Shown here: positions 25,675 to 32,629 of the stretch, piece by piece
How positions within the stretch are numbered: position 1 is the first letter of the stretch
Layout: each line of letters begins with the position of its first letter
Translations under genes and position numbers: made by a program
DNA from: Lachnospiraceae bacterium
GTDB lineage: Bacteria; Bacillota; Clostridia; Lachnospirales; Lachnospiraceae
Assembly (NCBI GenBank): GCA_024694055.1
Contig: JAILKC010000180.1
Location: 1-36,635 of the forward strand
DNA: 36,635 bases
Direction of reading: 5' to 3'
The notes under the pieces: model-generated
What the model was told of the DNA's origin: nothing
The model's input: the letters and a program-made list of their open reading frames with translations, nothing else
Databases searched by the model: none

Positions 25675-26415
25675 TTAACCAAGAAACTGTTCAAAACCGT
25701 CGCTGTTGACCTTATCTATCAGTGTTGCATCACCCTCGGCAACGATCCGTCCGTCAGCGAGTATGTGCGTCTTATCCACATCAAGTGCCTCAAGGATCCT
25801 TGTGCTGTGTGTGATGATGATAAGCGCTCCGCCTACCTGCTTTTTATATTCTCTCACGCCCTCTGACACGATATGCACCGCATCAACATCAAGCCCCGAA
25901 TCCGTCTCATCCAAAATGGCCAACTTCGGACGAAGCATAAGCAACTGCAATATCTCTGCCTTCTTCTTCTCACCACCCGAAAAGCCTACATTTAAGTCTC
26001 TGTCCGCATATGACTTGTCCATATGCAGAGTCTCCATCACTGCCTCAAGTTTCTTTTTAAAGTCCCAGAGCTTAATACGCTGCCCCGTGATCTCTTCCAT
26101 CGAAGTCTTGATAAAGTTGCTTAATGTGATGCCGGGGATCTCTATCGGATTCTGAAAAGATAAAAAGACTCCCTTTTTCGCTATCTTATCCGTAGCTTCT
26201 CCCGTGATATCCTCACCGTCATATATGATGCTTCCGCCTGTGATCTCATATCCGGGTGCCCCTATGATGACCGAACCCAAGGTCGATTTGCCGGCTCCGT
26301 TGGGTCCCATAAGGACATGAACTTCACCCTCACCAACACTTAAGTCTATTCCGTGAAGTATCTCCTTATCCTCTATACCGGCTTTTAATCCTGTGATATT
26401 AAGTAATTCTGCCAT
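25675..26415 (-). CDS. sufC: SufC, Fe-S assembly ABC-type ATPase
   Basis: The ATG at 26413-26415 (MAELLNITGLKAG, 246 residues) has GGGAG at good spacing; the ATG two codons earlier is too close to it. ABC ATPase motifs are GPNGAGKST (37-45), Q-loop SFQNP (86-90), signature FSGGEKKKAE (145-154), Walker B LAILDETDSGLD (165-176) and switch HST. The SufC-specific EKKKAEILQ after the signature sets it apart from transport ATPases. It lies 12 nt after the DUF134 gene and powers SufBCD. Confidence 0.95.
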   Translation of the reverse strand: MAELLNITGLKAGIEDKEILHGIDLSVGEGEVHVLMGPNGAGKSTLGSVIIGAPGYEITGGSIIYDGEDITGEATDKIAKKGVFLSFQNPIEIPGITLSNFIKTSMEEITGQRIKLWDFKKKLEAVMETLHMDKSYADRDLNVGFSGGEKKKAEILQLLMLRPKLAILDETDSGLDVDAVHIVSEGVREYKKQVGGALIIITHSTRILEALDVDKTHILADGRIVAEGDATLIDKVNSDGFEQFLG

Positions 26416-26427
26416 ATGCATTCTCCC

Positions 26428-26853
26428 TTATCTTTTATCCGTATCAACACCGCCGCAGGCCGCCTTTTGCTTCGTACTGCCTGCGCATGCTCCCATGCAT
26501 TCGCTGCTTACCGCGCACACCGATACGCTGCCTCCGTCTATATACAGAGTCTTGCCGTTTATCAACATATCCGAGACTTTGAATCTAGCTCTTTCATATA
26601 TCTCAGTAACGGTGGTCCTTGATATGCCCATATGGATCGCGCACTGCTCATGAGTCCGTCCGAGATAATCTATCATACGGATAGCCTCGTATTCATCGAG
26701 ATTAAGTGTCACGGTATCCTTCTCATCTGTAGCCGCCGTGCCGGCATTACCGGTCTTTTCTACAGTCTCTGTGTTATTCACATCAGAAATGGCACCAAAG
26801 GCCTTATATCTCGGTATGGTACATATCTTTCTGCTTCTTGACGGTCTGGCCAT
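26428..26853 (-). CDS. DUF134 (UPF0251) helix-turn-helix protein with Cys-rich tail, candidate Suf regulator
   Basis: The ATG at 26851-26853 (MARPSRSRKI, 141 residues) follows GGAGG. The opening MARPSRSRKICTIPRYKAFG and the segment TLNLDEYEAIRMIDYLG are hallmarks of DUF134. Residues 66-95 (THEQCAIHMGISRTTVTEIYERAR) form a helix-turn-helix. An extra 25-residue Thr/Glu-rich linker sits at 22-46. The tail carries Cys113, Cys119, Cys123 and Cys133, enough for a metal or Fe-S cluster. As first gene of the Suf operon it is a plausible iron-sulfur-sensing autoregulator in place of IscR or SufR. Regulation by this protein is inferred, not shown. Confidence 0.85.
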   Translation of the reverse strand: MARPSRSRKICTIPRYKAFGAISDVNNTETVEKTGNAGTAATDEKDTVTLNLDEYEAIRMIDYLGRTHEQCAIHMGISRTTVTEIYERARFKVSDMLINGKTLYIDGGSVSVCAVSSECMGACAGSTKQKAACGGVDTDKR

Positions 26854-26920
26854 ATATACCTCCATGTGTTCATATCAAAACATGTGCGTCCTGATATATA
26901 CACTGCATGTTACAGACACA

Positions 26921-26957
26921 AAATTCGGGCATCCCCATACAGAGATACCCGGAATTT
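26921..26957 (-). terminator. Hairpin followed by T-rich stretch in the Suf leader (attenuator or upstream terminator)
   Basis: The arms at 26921-26933 and 26944-26957 pair over 13 bp with one bulged base and one G-U pair; the minus strand continues TTTTGTGTCTG. It could end metNI transcripts, but it lies downstream of the predicted Suf start site and so also falls within the Suf leader, 68 bases or more before the DUF134 start. Confidence 0.6.
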
Positions 26958-26962
26958 ATTTC

Positions 26963-26974
26963 CGACATATGTCG
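26963..26974. promoter_or_regulatory. 12-bp palindrome at the Suf start site, probable operator
   Basis: CGACATATGTCG is perfectly palindromic and directly abuts the -10 element on its downstream side, covering the expected +1. That position is typical of a repressor operator. The adjacent DUF134 protein is the obvious candidate ligand. Confidence 0.6.
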
Positions 26975-27002
26975 ATTATAACACTTTTTACTTTATTTGC
27001 AA
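26975..27002 (-). promoter_or_regulatory. Promoter of the DUF134-Suf operon
   Basis: On the minus strand, -35 TTGCAA (26997-27002), a 16-bp spacer and -10 TATAAT (26975-26980) preceded by TG-T (extended -10). The start would fall near 26968, giving a leader of about 115 nt. Confidence 0.7.
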
Positions 27003-27072
27003 CAGTTATTTGTATGTCTTTACATATTGTTTATATGTCATACCATACTTATAATCTCAAAAACTGCCCGAT

Positions 27073-27735
27073 TCATATATTACGCTTATCTATCTTAGTT
27101 GCGATCCTCGTACCGATCACCTGCATGATCTGTACCAAAAGCACCAGAAGCACTACCGTCACCAGCATGATATCTGTCTGATATCTGTGATATCCGTATC
27201 TGATGGCGATATCTCCGAGTCCGCCGCCGCCTACGGCACCTGCCATAGCCGAATATCCGAGTACCGTTCCGAGCACTATCGTCGCATTGACGATAAGCGA
27301 AGTCCTGGCTTCCACTATCATCACCTTAAATATTATGGTCCATGTATCCGCGCCCATACTCTGAGCAGCCTCTATGACACCACCGTCGACTTCCCTTAAT
27401 GAAGATTCGACCATTCTTGCTATAAAAGGAGCTGCCGCCAAGGTAAGCGGCGGAATCGTACCGGCCGTTCCGTATGTCTTACCGACCAAAAATCTCGTGA
27501 TCGGGATTATGAGTATAAGTAAGATAAGGAAAGGGATACTTCTTGTTATGTTAACTACTATGTCCAATATCTTATATACTATCTTATTGGGTCTGAGTCC
27601 GCCATCGGCAGTAACTACAAGCGCGATTCCAAGCGGAAGACCTATAAGATATGCAACGATCGTCGACACAAGTGTCATCGTGAGAGTCTGTCCTACGCCG
27701 ACTATGATCATGTTAATTACTTCTTTACTCCACAT
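27073..27735 (-). CDS. metI: Methionine-type ABC transporter permease MetI
   Basis: A 220-residue permease with five predicted membrane helices. The permease loop is EAAQSMGADTWTIIFKVMI (about 142-160), whose EAA-x3-G element docks to the ATPase. The openings GQTLTMTLVST and ITRSIPFLILLI are typical of MetI. The ATG at 27733-27735 has a poor ribosome site, 22 nt after the metN stop, so it may rely on coupling. With MetN it would import methionine or a related amino acid, but no substrate-binding protein is encoded in the window. Confidence 0.9.
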   Translation of the reverse strand: MWSKEVINMIIVGVGQTLTMTLVSTIVAYLIGLPLGIALVVTADGGLRPNKIVYKILDIVVNITRSIPFLILLILIIPITRFLVGKTYGTAGTIPPLTLAAAPFIARMVESSLREVDGGVIEAAQSMGADTWTIIFKVMIVEARTSLIVNATIVLGTVLGYSAMAGAVGGGGLGDIAIRYGYHRYQTDIMLVTVVLLVLLVQIMQVIGTRIATKIDKRNI

Positions 27736-27757
27736 ATGTTCATTAAGTCATGCGACA

Positions 27758-28771
27758 TCAGTCACACGGCCATTCCTCCTCCTCAGGTTCTAATCCTCTG
27801 TTCTTAAGATAAGCGATCATCTTCTCCTGTATGGCCTCATCCTCGGGCAGCTGTAATATCATCTGTCCGTGTGCGATGCCGCCGATATCCTGCGTGTCTG
27901 CCAAAAGGATATTGACCGGGGCATTGTATTCAAGCACCATATTGGCTATCACGGGCTCGAAGGATGAATTCTCCGAGAACGTGATCCTTATACATCTTCT
28001 TCCATCCATAAAAGGTGTGGAACGGTTGATCATGAACACAAGCTTCTTGGCTGCCTTGCTCTTGGGATGTGAGAATACATCCTCCACGGCTCCCTGCTCG
28101 GCAAGTACACCCTCATCTATGATCGCAACATGTGAACAGATCTCACGTACTACCGTCATCTCATGAGTGATGATGACTATTGTGATACCGTACTTGGCAT
28201 TGATCTCTTTTAAAAGTTCCAATATGGACTTCGTGGTGGTGGGATCGAGCGCGCTTGTAGCCTCATCACACAGTAAGATCTTGGGATTGGTCGCAAGTGC
28301 TCGTGCAATGGCTACTCTCTGCTTCTGACCGCCCGATAACTGAGACGGGTATGCTTTTTCCTTGGACTCAAGCCCTACGACCCTAAGCAGTTCTCTTGCC
28401 CTGTCTCTGGCCTCTGCCTTGGACTTGCCTATGATCTCCATCGAAAAGCAGACATTGTCAAGGACTGTCCTCTGCATGAGCAGATTGAATCCCTGGAAGA
28501 TCATCGCAACTTCCGTGCGGACCTTTCTGATCTCCTTTTCAGAAAGTTTGGACAGATCTTTGTCCTCAATGATAACTGTACCCTCAGTGGGCTTTTCCAA
28601 AAAATTGAGTGTGCGTACGAGCGTGGACTTGCCGGCTCCGCTCATACCTATGATCCCATAGATATCGCCCTTATTGATGGTCAGATTGATATTCTTCAGT
28701 GCCTCGACCGTATTGTCCGCGGTAACGAATGTCTTCGATACCCCTTCAATACGAATTATCGCTTCTTCCAT
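27758..28771 (-). CDS. metN: Methionine-type ABC transporter ATPase MetN with NIL domain
   Basis: A 337-residue ATPase: Walker A GMSGAGKST (about 42-50), signature LSGGQKQRVAIARAL, Walker B ILLCDEATSALDP and H-loop ITHEM. The C-terminal 80 residues (RRCIRITFSENSS; PVNILLADTQDIGGIAHGQM) match the NIL regulatory domain, which binds methionine and gives trans-inhibition in MetN. The ATG at 28769-28771 follows AGGAGA. It heads a two-gene operon with metI. Confidence 0.93.
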   Translation of the reverse strand: MEEAIIRIEGVSKTFVTADNTVEALKNINLTINKGDIYGIIGMSGAGKSTLVRTLNFLEKPTEGTVIIEDKDLSKLSEKEIRKVRTEVAMIFQGFNLLMQRTVLDNVCFSMEIIGKSKAEARDRARELLRVVGLESKEKAYPSQLSGGQKQRVAIARALATNPKILLCDEATSALDPTTTKSILELLKEINAKYGITIVIITHEMTVVREICSHVAIIDEGVLAEQGAVEDVFSHPKSKAAKKLVFMINRSTPFMDGRRCIRITFSENSSFEPVIANMVLEYNAPVNILLADTQDIGGIAHGQMILQLPEDEAIQEKMIAYLKNRGLEPEEEEWPCD

Positions 28772-28804
28772 GCGTATTCTCCTGTCTGCAAACCATAATA
28801 CCGT

Positions 28805-28833
28805 ATTTTATCACATCAATGTCTGTGTGAAAA
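28805..28833 (-). promoter_or_regulatory. Promoter of metNI
   Basis: -35 TTTTCA (28828-28833), 17-bp spacer and -10 TAAAAT (28805-28810) with an extended TG-A. The leader is only about 27 nt, too short for an S-box or T-box. Confidence 0.6.
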
Positions 28834-28886
28834 GAGCACAAATGTAAGATGCCAAAAAGCGATTAACCGTGGCACTTGCAGTGATT

Positions 28887-28898
28887 AAGTGATACAAT
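28887..28898 (+). promoter_or_regulatory. Extended -10 promoter of the GT2 gene, giving a leaderless mRNA
   Basis: TG-A-TACAAT (-10 at 28893-28898) lies 7 nt before the ATG at 28906, with only a poor -35 upstream. The predicted start falls at or within a base or two of the A of the ATG. Confidence 0.55.
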
Positions 28899-28905
28899 AC
28901 GTTTT

Positions 28906-29616
28906 ATGGATACACTCTACGTCGTAATGCCGGCATATAATGAAGAAGAGAATATCGAGAAAGTGATAAAAGACTGGTATCCGGTCCTAAACGGCAAGTC
29001 CGAGGATTCAAGGATAGTGATCGCGGATTCGGGAAGCAGTGACAGGACTCATGAGATACTTTTAAAGCTTCGTGATGACCGATATCCAAAGCTTGAGATC
29101 ATCGATACCAAAGAGCGCTATCACGGCCCCAAAGTCATCGCTTTGTACAAATATGCCATGGAACACGGTGCGGATTATGTCTTTCATACGGATTCAGACG
29201 GTCAGACCGATCCGAATGAATTCGATGCTTTCTGGGATCAACGTGACACGTATGTCGGAATGTTCGGTAACAGAATAAATAGGGAAGACGGCAGGGATCG
29301 TGCCGGAGTAGAAAAGATAGTATGTATCCTGCTTAAGTTATATTTCGGAGTTGACATTCCCGATGCCAACGCTCCTTTCAGGCTCATGAAAGCGGATGTG
29401 CTCAAGTCATATATCGACAGAATGGCCGATGATTACGCTATCCCCAACATCATGATCACGACGTTCTTCGTATATTACAAAGAATCATGCGCTTTTCCCG
29501 TAATAAGCTTTAAGCCCAGAATGAAGGGGACCGATTCGATAAATATGATGAAGATATTAAAGATCGGAATCAGATCACTTAAAGATTTCCATAGTTTCAA
29601 AAAGGCGATGAGATAA
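28906..29616 (+). CDS. Family 2 glycosyltransferase
   Basis: A 236-residue GT-A fold protein: opening VVMPAYNEEENIEKVI (6-21), ADSGSSDRTHEIL near 40-52, and the metal-binding DSD in FHTDSDGQTDP near 97. A second-half ANAPFRLMK segment is like that of dolichol-phosphate-mannose-type GT2 enzymes. There is no C-terminal membrane domain, so the enzyme is cytosolic or peripheral. The ATG at 28906 must be the start because the conserved fold begins at residue 4, yet it has no Shine-Dalgarno sequence. Donor and acceptor are unknown. Confidence 0.88.
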   Translation: MDTLYVVMPAYNEEENIEKVIKDWYPVLNGKSEDSRIVIADSGSSDRTHEILLKLRDDRYPKLEIIDTKERYHGPKVIALYKYAMEHGADYVFHTDSDGQTDPNEFDAFWDQRDTYVGMFGNRINREDGRDRAGVEKIVCILLKLYFGVDIPDANAPFRLMKADVLKSYIDRMADDYAIPNIMITTFFVYYKESCAFPVISFKPRMKGTDSINMMKILKIGIRSLKDFHSFKKAMR

Positions 29617-29631
29617 TCGCCTATATTTTTA
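29603..29631 (+). terminator. Terminator overlapping the GT2 stop codon
   Basis: A 7-bp stem (29603-29609 with 29616-29622) and 6-nt loop are followed by ATATTTTTATATATT. The TAA stop (29614-29616) lies in the loop and the start of the 3' arm, so terminating ribosomes would cover the hairpin. Confidence 0.65.
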
Positions 29632-29694
29632 TATATTCATATACTGAATGCCATATTTTAGATGTTACAACCGGCACACGGGGTGAATCATAAG

Positions 29695-30441
29695 ATGAAG
29701 AAGAACTATTTGGCATGGATCAGCCGATTTTCCATAATGAATCTGTATAAGAAAAACGAGATCATTTTTGCAATAGCAGTGATCGCACTTTATTGCGCCA
29801 TTACGGTTCCGACAAGAGGCCGATACGGCGATGAGAGCATACAGATGCTCCTTGTGCTGGTGATCGGTGCATGTCTGCTCACGTTATTTATTGTACTTAA
29901 TAATCTGGAAGAAAAATACGGACTAACAAAGTGGCCAATGAACACAAAAAGGTTCCTTTTTTTCATACCCATGTGGATACTTGTTACCGGCAATCTATGG
30001 AACGGTGTTGTATTCAGCTATACTCTGCCTGCGCAGATCTGCATCACCCTGTCCATGCTTATCATCGGTTACAACGAAGAGATTCTGTTTCGCGGATTGC
30101 TGTTCAAAGCTTTCTTAAAGAAATACGGAATTGTGGTCGCAACCTTGGTATCATCCCTTTCATTCGGCATGGGCCACATACTGAATATCTTCATCGGACA
30201 GGCGAATCTCACGACATATATTCAGATCGTGTTCGCGCTCAGTTGGGGATTCATGTTCTCGATGGTATATTATAAAAGCGGAAGTATCCTTCCCTGTATC
30301 GTGGCACACAGTCTGGTGGATCTTTTCTCAACCATAGCCAACTATTCAAAGATGCTGACCCTTCTGTATATAAGCACGACCATAATCGTGGCGATCGCCT
30401 ACGGTATCTATTTAAGTCGCCTGCGTGAAAACAGGGAGTAA
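29695..30441 (+). CDS. CPBP-family intramembrane metalloprotease
   Basis: The ATG at 29695 (MKKNYLAWISRF, 248 residues) has GGGGTGA nine bases upstream; an ATG at 29662 lacks one. About seven membrane helices are seen. CPBP (ABI/Rce1) motifs are EEILFRGLLFKAF near 138, FGMGHILN near 167 and AHSLVDLFS near 211, supplying the Glu, His and His/Asn metal ligands. Bacterial members process prenylated or lipid peptides, often in bacteriocin immunity or surface-protein handling. No such peptide gene lies beside it. Confidence 0.88.
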   Translation: MKKNYLAWISRFSIMNLYKKNEIIFAIAVIALYCAITVPTRGRYGDESIQMLLVLVIGACLLTLFIVLNNLEEKYGLTKWPMNTKRFLFFIPMWILVTGNLWNGVVFSYTLPAQICITLSMLIIGYNEEILFRGLLFKAFLKKYGIVVATLVSSLSFGMGHILNIFIGQANLTTYIQIVFALSWGFMFSMVYYKSGSILPCIVAHSLVDLFSTIANYSKMLTLLYISTTIIVAIAYGIYLSRLRENRE

Positions 30442-30516
30442 ACGCCTTGATCCGACTGCGCAAAAAGCAGTGATTTAGCGTCTCCGGTCAGTCAAAAGGC
30501 CTCGCACATCCACGCC

Positions 30517-31818
30517 TTACTGGTCTCCGACCGCATGGATGATCTCGGGAAGCAACTGCTTCTTACGGCTCATGACATTGGGCATGTCAAATATATTCTT
30601 ACCGATGGAACTGTAGGGCAGATGCCTGTTGCCTCTGTGATCCGTACATAAGAGCGCACTGTGCTCATGGATCACGTCTGTGATCATAAGTACGGCCCAA
30701 TCCAGTCCTTTCATGGATCTTATCTCATTAAGCGATTCCAGATATTCTCCCGAATACTCCTTAAGGTCATTAAGCGTTGTTACTTCACACTGTCCGATGC
30801 CTATCTTAACGCCATTTTCAAGATATGTCTTAAAGTCTGCCGATATAGCCGTTCTGGGTTCCTTATCCTTAAGACCTCCCACTCTTGAGAACATGGAAAG
30901 ACCGTATTCCTCCACATCGATCCTGCATATGGATGCCAGCACATGTGCAGCGACCACATCATCCCCTGTAGTGGTAGGGCTCTTAAGTATCAGGGTATCC
31001 GACAATATACCCGTGAGCAGAACCTTGGCCATCACATTGTTTGGGGTACGGTTATTTCTTATGTACTGCTGATATACTATCGTGCATGTACTTCCAAGAG
31101 GCTCCGCACATATGAATATCGGCTGTTTGGTCTTAATGGCATCCAGTCTGTGGTGGTCTATTATGCCAACGATATTGGCTGTCTCTATACCTCTGATACT
31201 CTGTCCGGGTTCATTGTGATCCACAAGTATCACATTGTTCTTTGGCGCTTTAAGGAAACAGCGTCTCGTGATAAATCCGACATATCTGTCATCATCATAT
31301 ACGGCAAGACCTCTTTTGCTGGATTTCTGTAAAACTGATCTGGCCTCGTCAAAAAGCTCATCCGGTGATACTTTCTCTTCCTGAGGAGTCATTATCTCTC
31401 TGACCTTGGGAATGACCGTTATCTTACTGCTCTTTGATAACTCTCTCATGGTCCAGTTGGTAATATCATCCACCGTAAGCAGACCCAAAAACTGCTCTTT
31501 ATCATAAACGGGTATGGCACTTGGATTGTTCTTCTCATATATCGCTGCCACAGCCGTAAGCGGATCATCGGCATATATCTTATGATCTGCATTAAGCATC
31601 ACATCTCTTACTTTGGGATATACATCGCTTTTATACTCGGGAATATTGATATCCAGCTGCTCCAAGATACTTCTGGTGCTGTCCGAGAGATGTCCGCACC
31701 TGATCGGGACATATGTATTGTCCCCATCCTGCATATTCATGAGTCCCGCATATCCGTATGCGCTGCATATACTGTCAAGATCCGGATTCCTGTGTCCGGT
31801 CACATAGATTGTCCCCAT
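30517..31818 (-). CDS. Family II manganese-dependent inorganic pyrophosphatase with CBS domains
   Basis: A 433-residue protein. The N-terminal DHH half has GHRNPDLDSICSA (8-20), IIDHHRLD near 212 and the DHHA2 end motif SRKKQLLP near 417. Inserted between about 66 and 180 are two CBS motifs (VRDVML...PVYDKEQFLGLLT and VREIMT...VYDDDRYVGFIT), which in clostridial enzymes bind AMP or ATP and control activity. The length suits a CBS enzyme without the extra DRTGG domain found in longer relatives. It removes pyrophosphate from biosynthesis in the cytosol. The ATG follows AAGGAAG, 20 nt after the HAD gene. Confidence 0.93.
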   Translation of the reverse strand: MGTIYVTGHRNPDLDSICSAYGYAGLMNMQDGDNTYVPIRCGHLSDSTRSILEQLDINIPEYKSDVYPKVRDVMLNADHKIYADDPLTAVAAIYEKNNPSAIPVYDKEQFLGLLTVDDITNWTMRELSKSSKITVIPKVREIMTPQEEKVSPDELFDEARSVLQKSSKRGLAVYDDDRYVGFITRRCFLKAPKNNVILVDHNEPGQSIRGIETANIVGIIDHHRLDAIKTKQPIFICAEPLGSTCTIVYQQYIRNNRTPNNVMAKVLLTGILSDTLILKSPTTTGDDVVAAHVLASICRIDVEEYGLSMFSRVGGLKDKEPRTAISADFKTYLENGVKIGIGQCEVTTLNDLKEYSGEYLESLNEIRSMKGLDWAVLMITDVIHEHSALLCTDHRGNRHLPYSSIGKNIFDMPNVMSRKKQLLPEIIHAVGDQ

Positions 31819-31838
31819 ATTTTTCTTCCTTCCATGTA

Positions 31839-32441
31839 TTATTTAAGGATCTCCTCAAGATCATGCTTAGTCTGTGTTCTGTCCTTACAGAGGATGGTAT
31901 GTAATCCCAGCTTGCGCGCCGTTAAAAGATTTTCCTCCCTGTCATCTATAAAAACAGATTCCTCTGCTTTCAGATCATACTTATCCAACAGATAGTCGTA
32001 TATTTCACGTTCCGGTTTGACCTTGTGGATCTCGTATGAAATAACGGCTCCGTCAACTATATCAAGAAATCCTAAAAATTTTTTCCTGACCTGCTTAAAG
32101 CAATGTGTTCCGAAGTTGGAGAGAATGTACACATGCTTTCCCTGTTCCTGCAGGCTTTTAATCCATTCATCAGTACCCGGGATCCCCGATACGGTCTGAT
32201 CAAAATGATCCCACAGATAGGCAAAATCTTCTGCACACTCAGGACATTTGGACTGAAAAAATGAAAGAAGCTCATTCTCGCCTTTTATGCTTAAATCTTC
32301 CTCCACCCACACCTCGGGCAAAAAGATCTTTGATTCGATCTTATGTATAGTCTCTGTAGAGAATCCAAATGTTTCAAGAGCTCTTTTGACATTCCAGTCG
32401 ATCAGAACTCCTCCGACATCAAAAATTACATTTTTTATCAT
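31839..32441 (-). CDS. HAD-superfamily phosphatase (YihX-like)
   Basis: A 200-residue HAD subfamily IA protein. Motif I is FDVGGVLIDW (7-16), keeping Asp8 but with Gly for the second Asp, as in YihX-like members. Motif II is ILSNFG near 110, motif III KVKPE near 144 and motif IV FIDDREEN near 169; the helical cap lies between motifs I and II. YihX relatives act on glucose-1-phosphate or similar sugar phosphates. The ATG at 32439-32441 has AGGAAGG. It precedes the pyrophosphatase gene in one operon. Confidence 0.88.
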   Translation of the reverse strand: MIKNVIFDVGGVLIDWNVKRALETFGFSTETIHKIESKIFLPEVWVEEDLSIKGENELLSFFQSKCPECAEDFAYLWDHFDQTVSGIPGTDEWIKSLQEQGKHVYILSNFGTHCFKQVRKKFLGFLDIVDGAVISYEIHKVKPEREIYDYLLDKYDLKAEESVFIDDREENLLTARKLGLHTILCKDRTQTKHDLEEILK

Positions 32442-32472
32442 GATCCTTCCTCTTTCTATGATCGTCTACTGC

Positions 32473-32481
32473 ATTATATCA
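32473..32481 (-). promoter_or_regulatory. Extended -10 promoter of the HAD-pyrophosphatase operon
   Basis: TG-A-TATAAT on the minus strand (-10 at 32473-32478) gives a predicted start near 32466, 25 nt before the HAD gene. The -35 region is weak. Confidence 0.5.
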
Positions 32482-32516
32482 CAAATTGCCATATCACAGA
32501 TCCGCTACAATTATAT

Positions 32517-32544
32517 TTTACTTTTGCAAATATTATGCTATACT
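32517..32544 (+). promoter_or_regulatory. Promoter of the chemoreceptor gene, with downstream dyad
   Basis: -35 TTTACT (32517-32522), 16-bp spacer and -10 TATACT (32539-32544). A dyad CGCTAA-T-TTAGCG (32566-32578) lies about 15 bp after the expected start and could be an operator. No convincing sigma-28 promoter was found. Confidence 0.5.
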
Positions 32545-32629
32545 AAAGGTAAATTTTTATACTTGCGCTAATTTAGCGATATCGAAATGCGTAAATTTTA
32601 CAATATGCTCTTTGAGAAAGGGGGCCCTT

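Noticed and set aside
28772-28905. SAM riboswitch or T-box before metN
   Set aside because: The promoter leaves about 27 nt of leader, and no kink-turn or T-box sequence is seen.
30442-30516. Terminator between the CPBP and pyrophosphatase genes
   Set aside because: Only a 5-bp ACTGC/GCAGT stem without a T run was found, so no terminator is called.
32550-32585. Sigma-28 flagellar promoter before the chemoreceptor
   Set aside because: TAAA and GCGATAT are present but 22 bp apart, too far for the usual spacing of about 15 bp.
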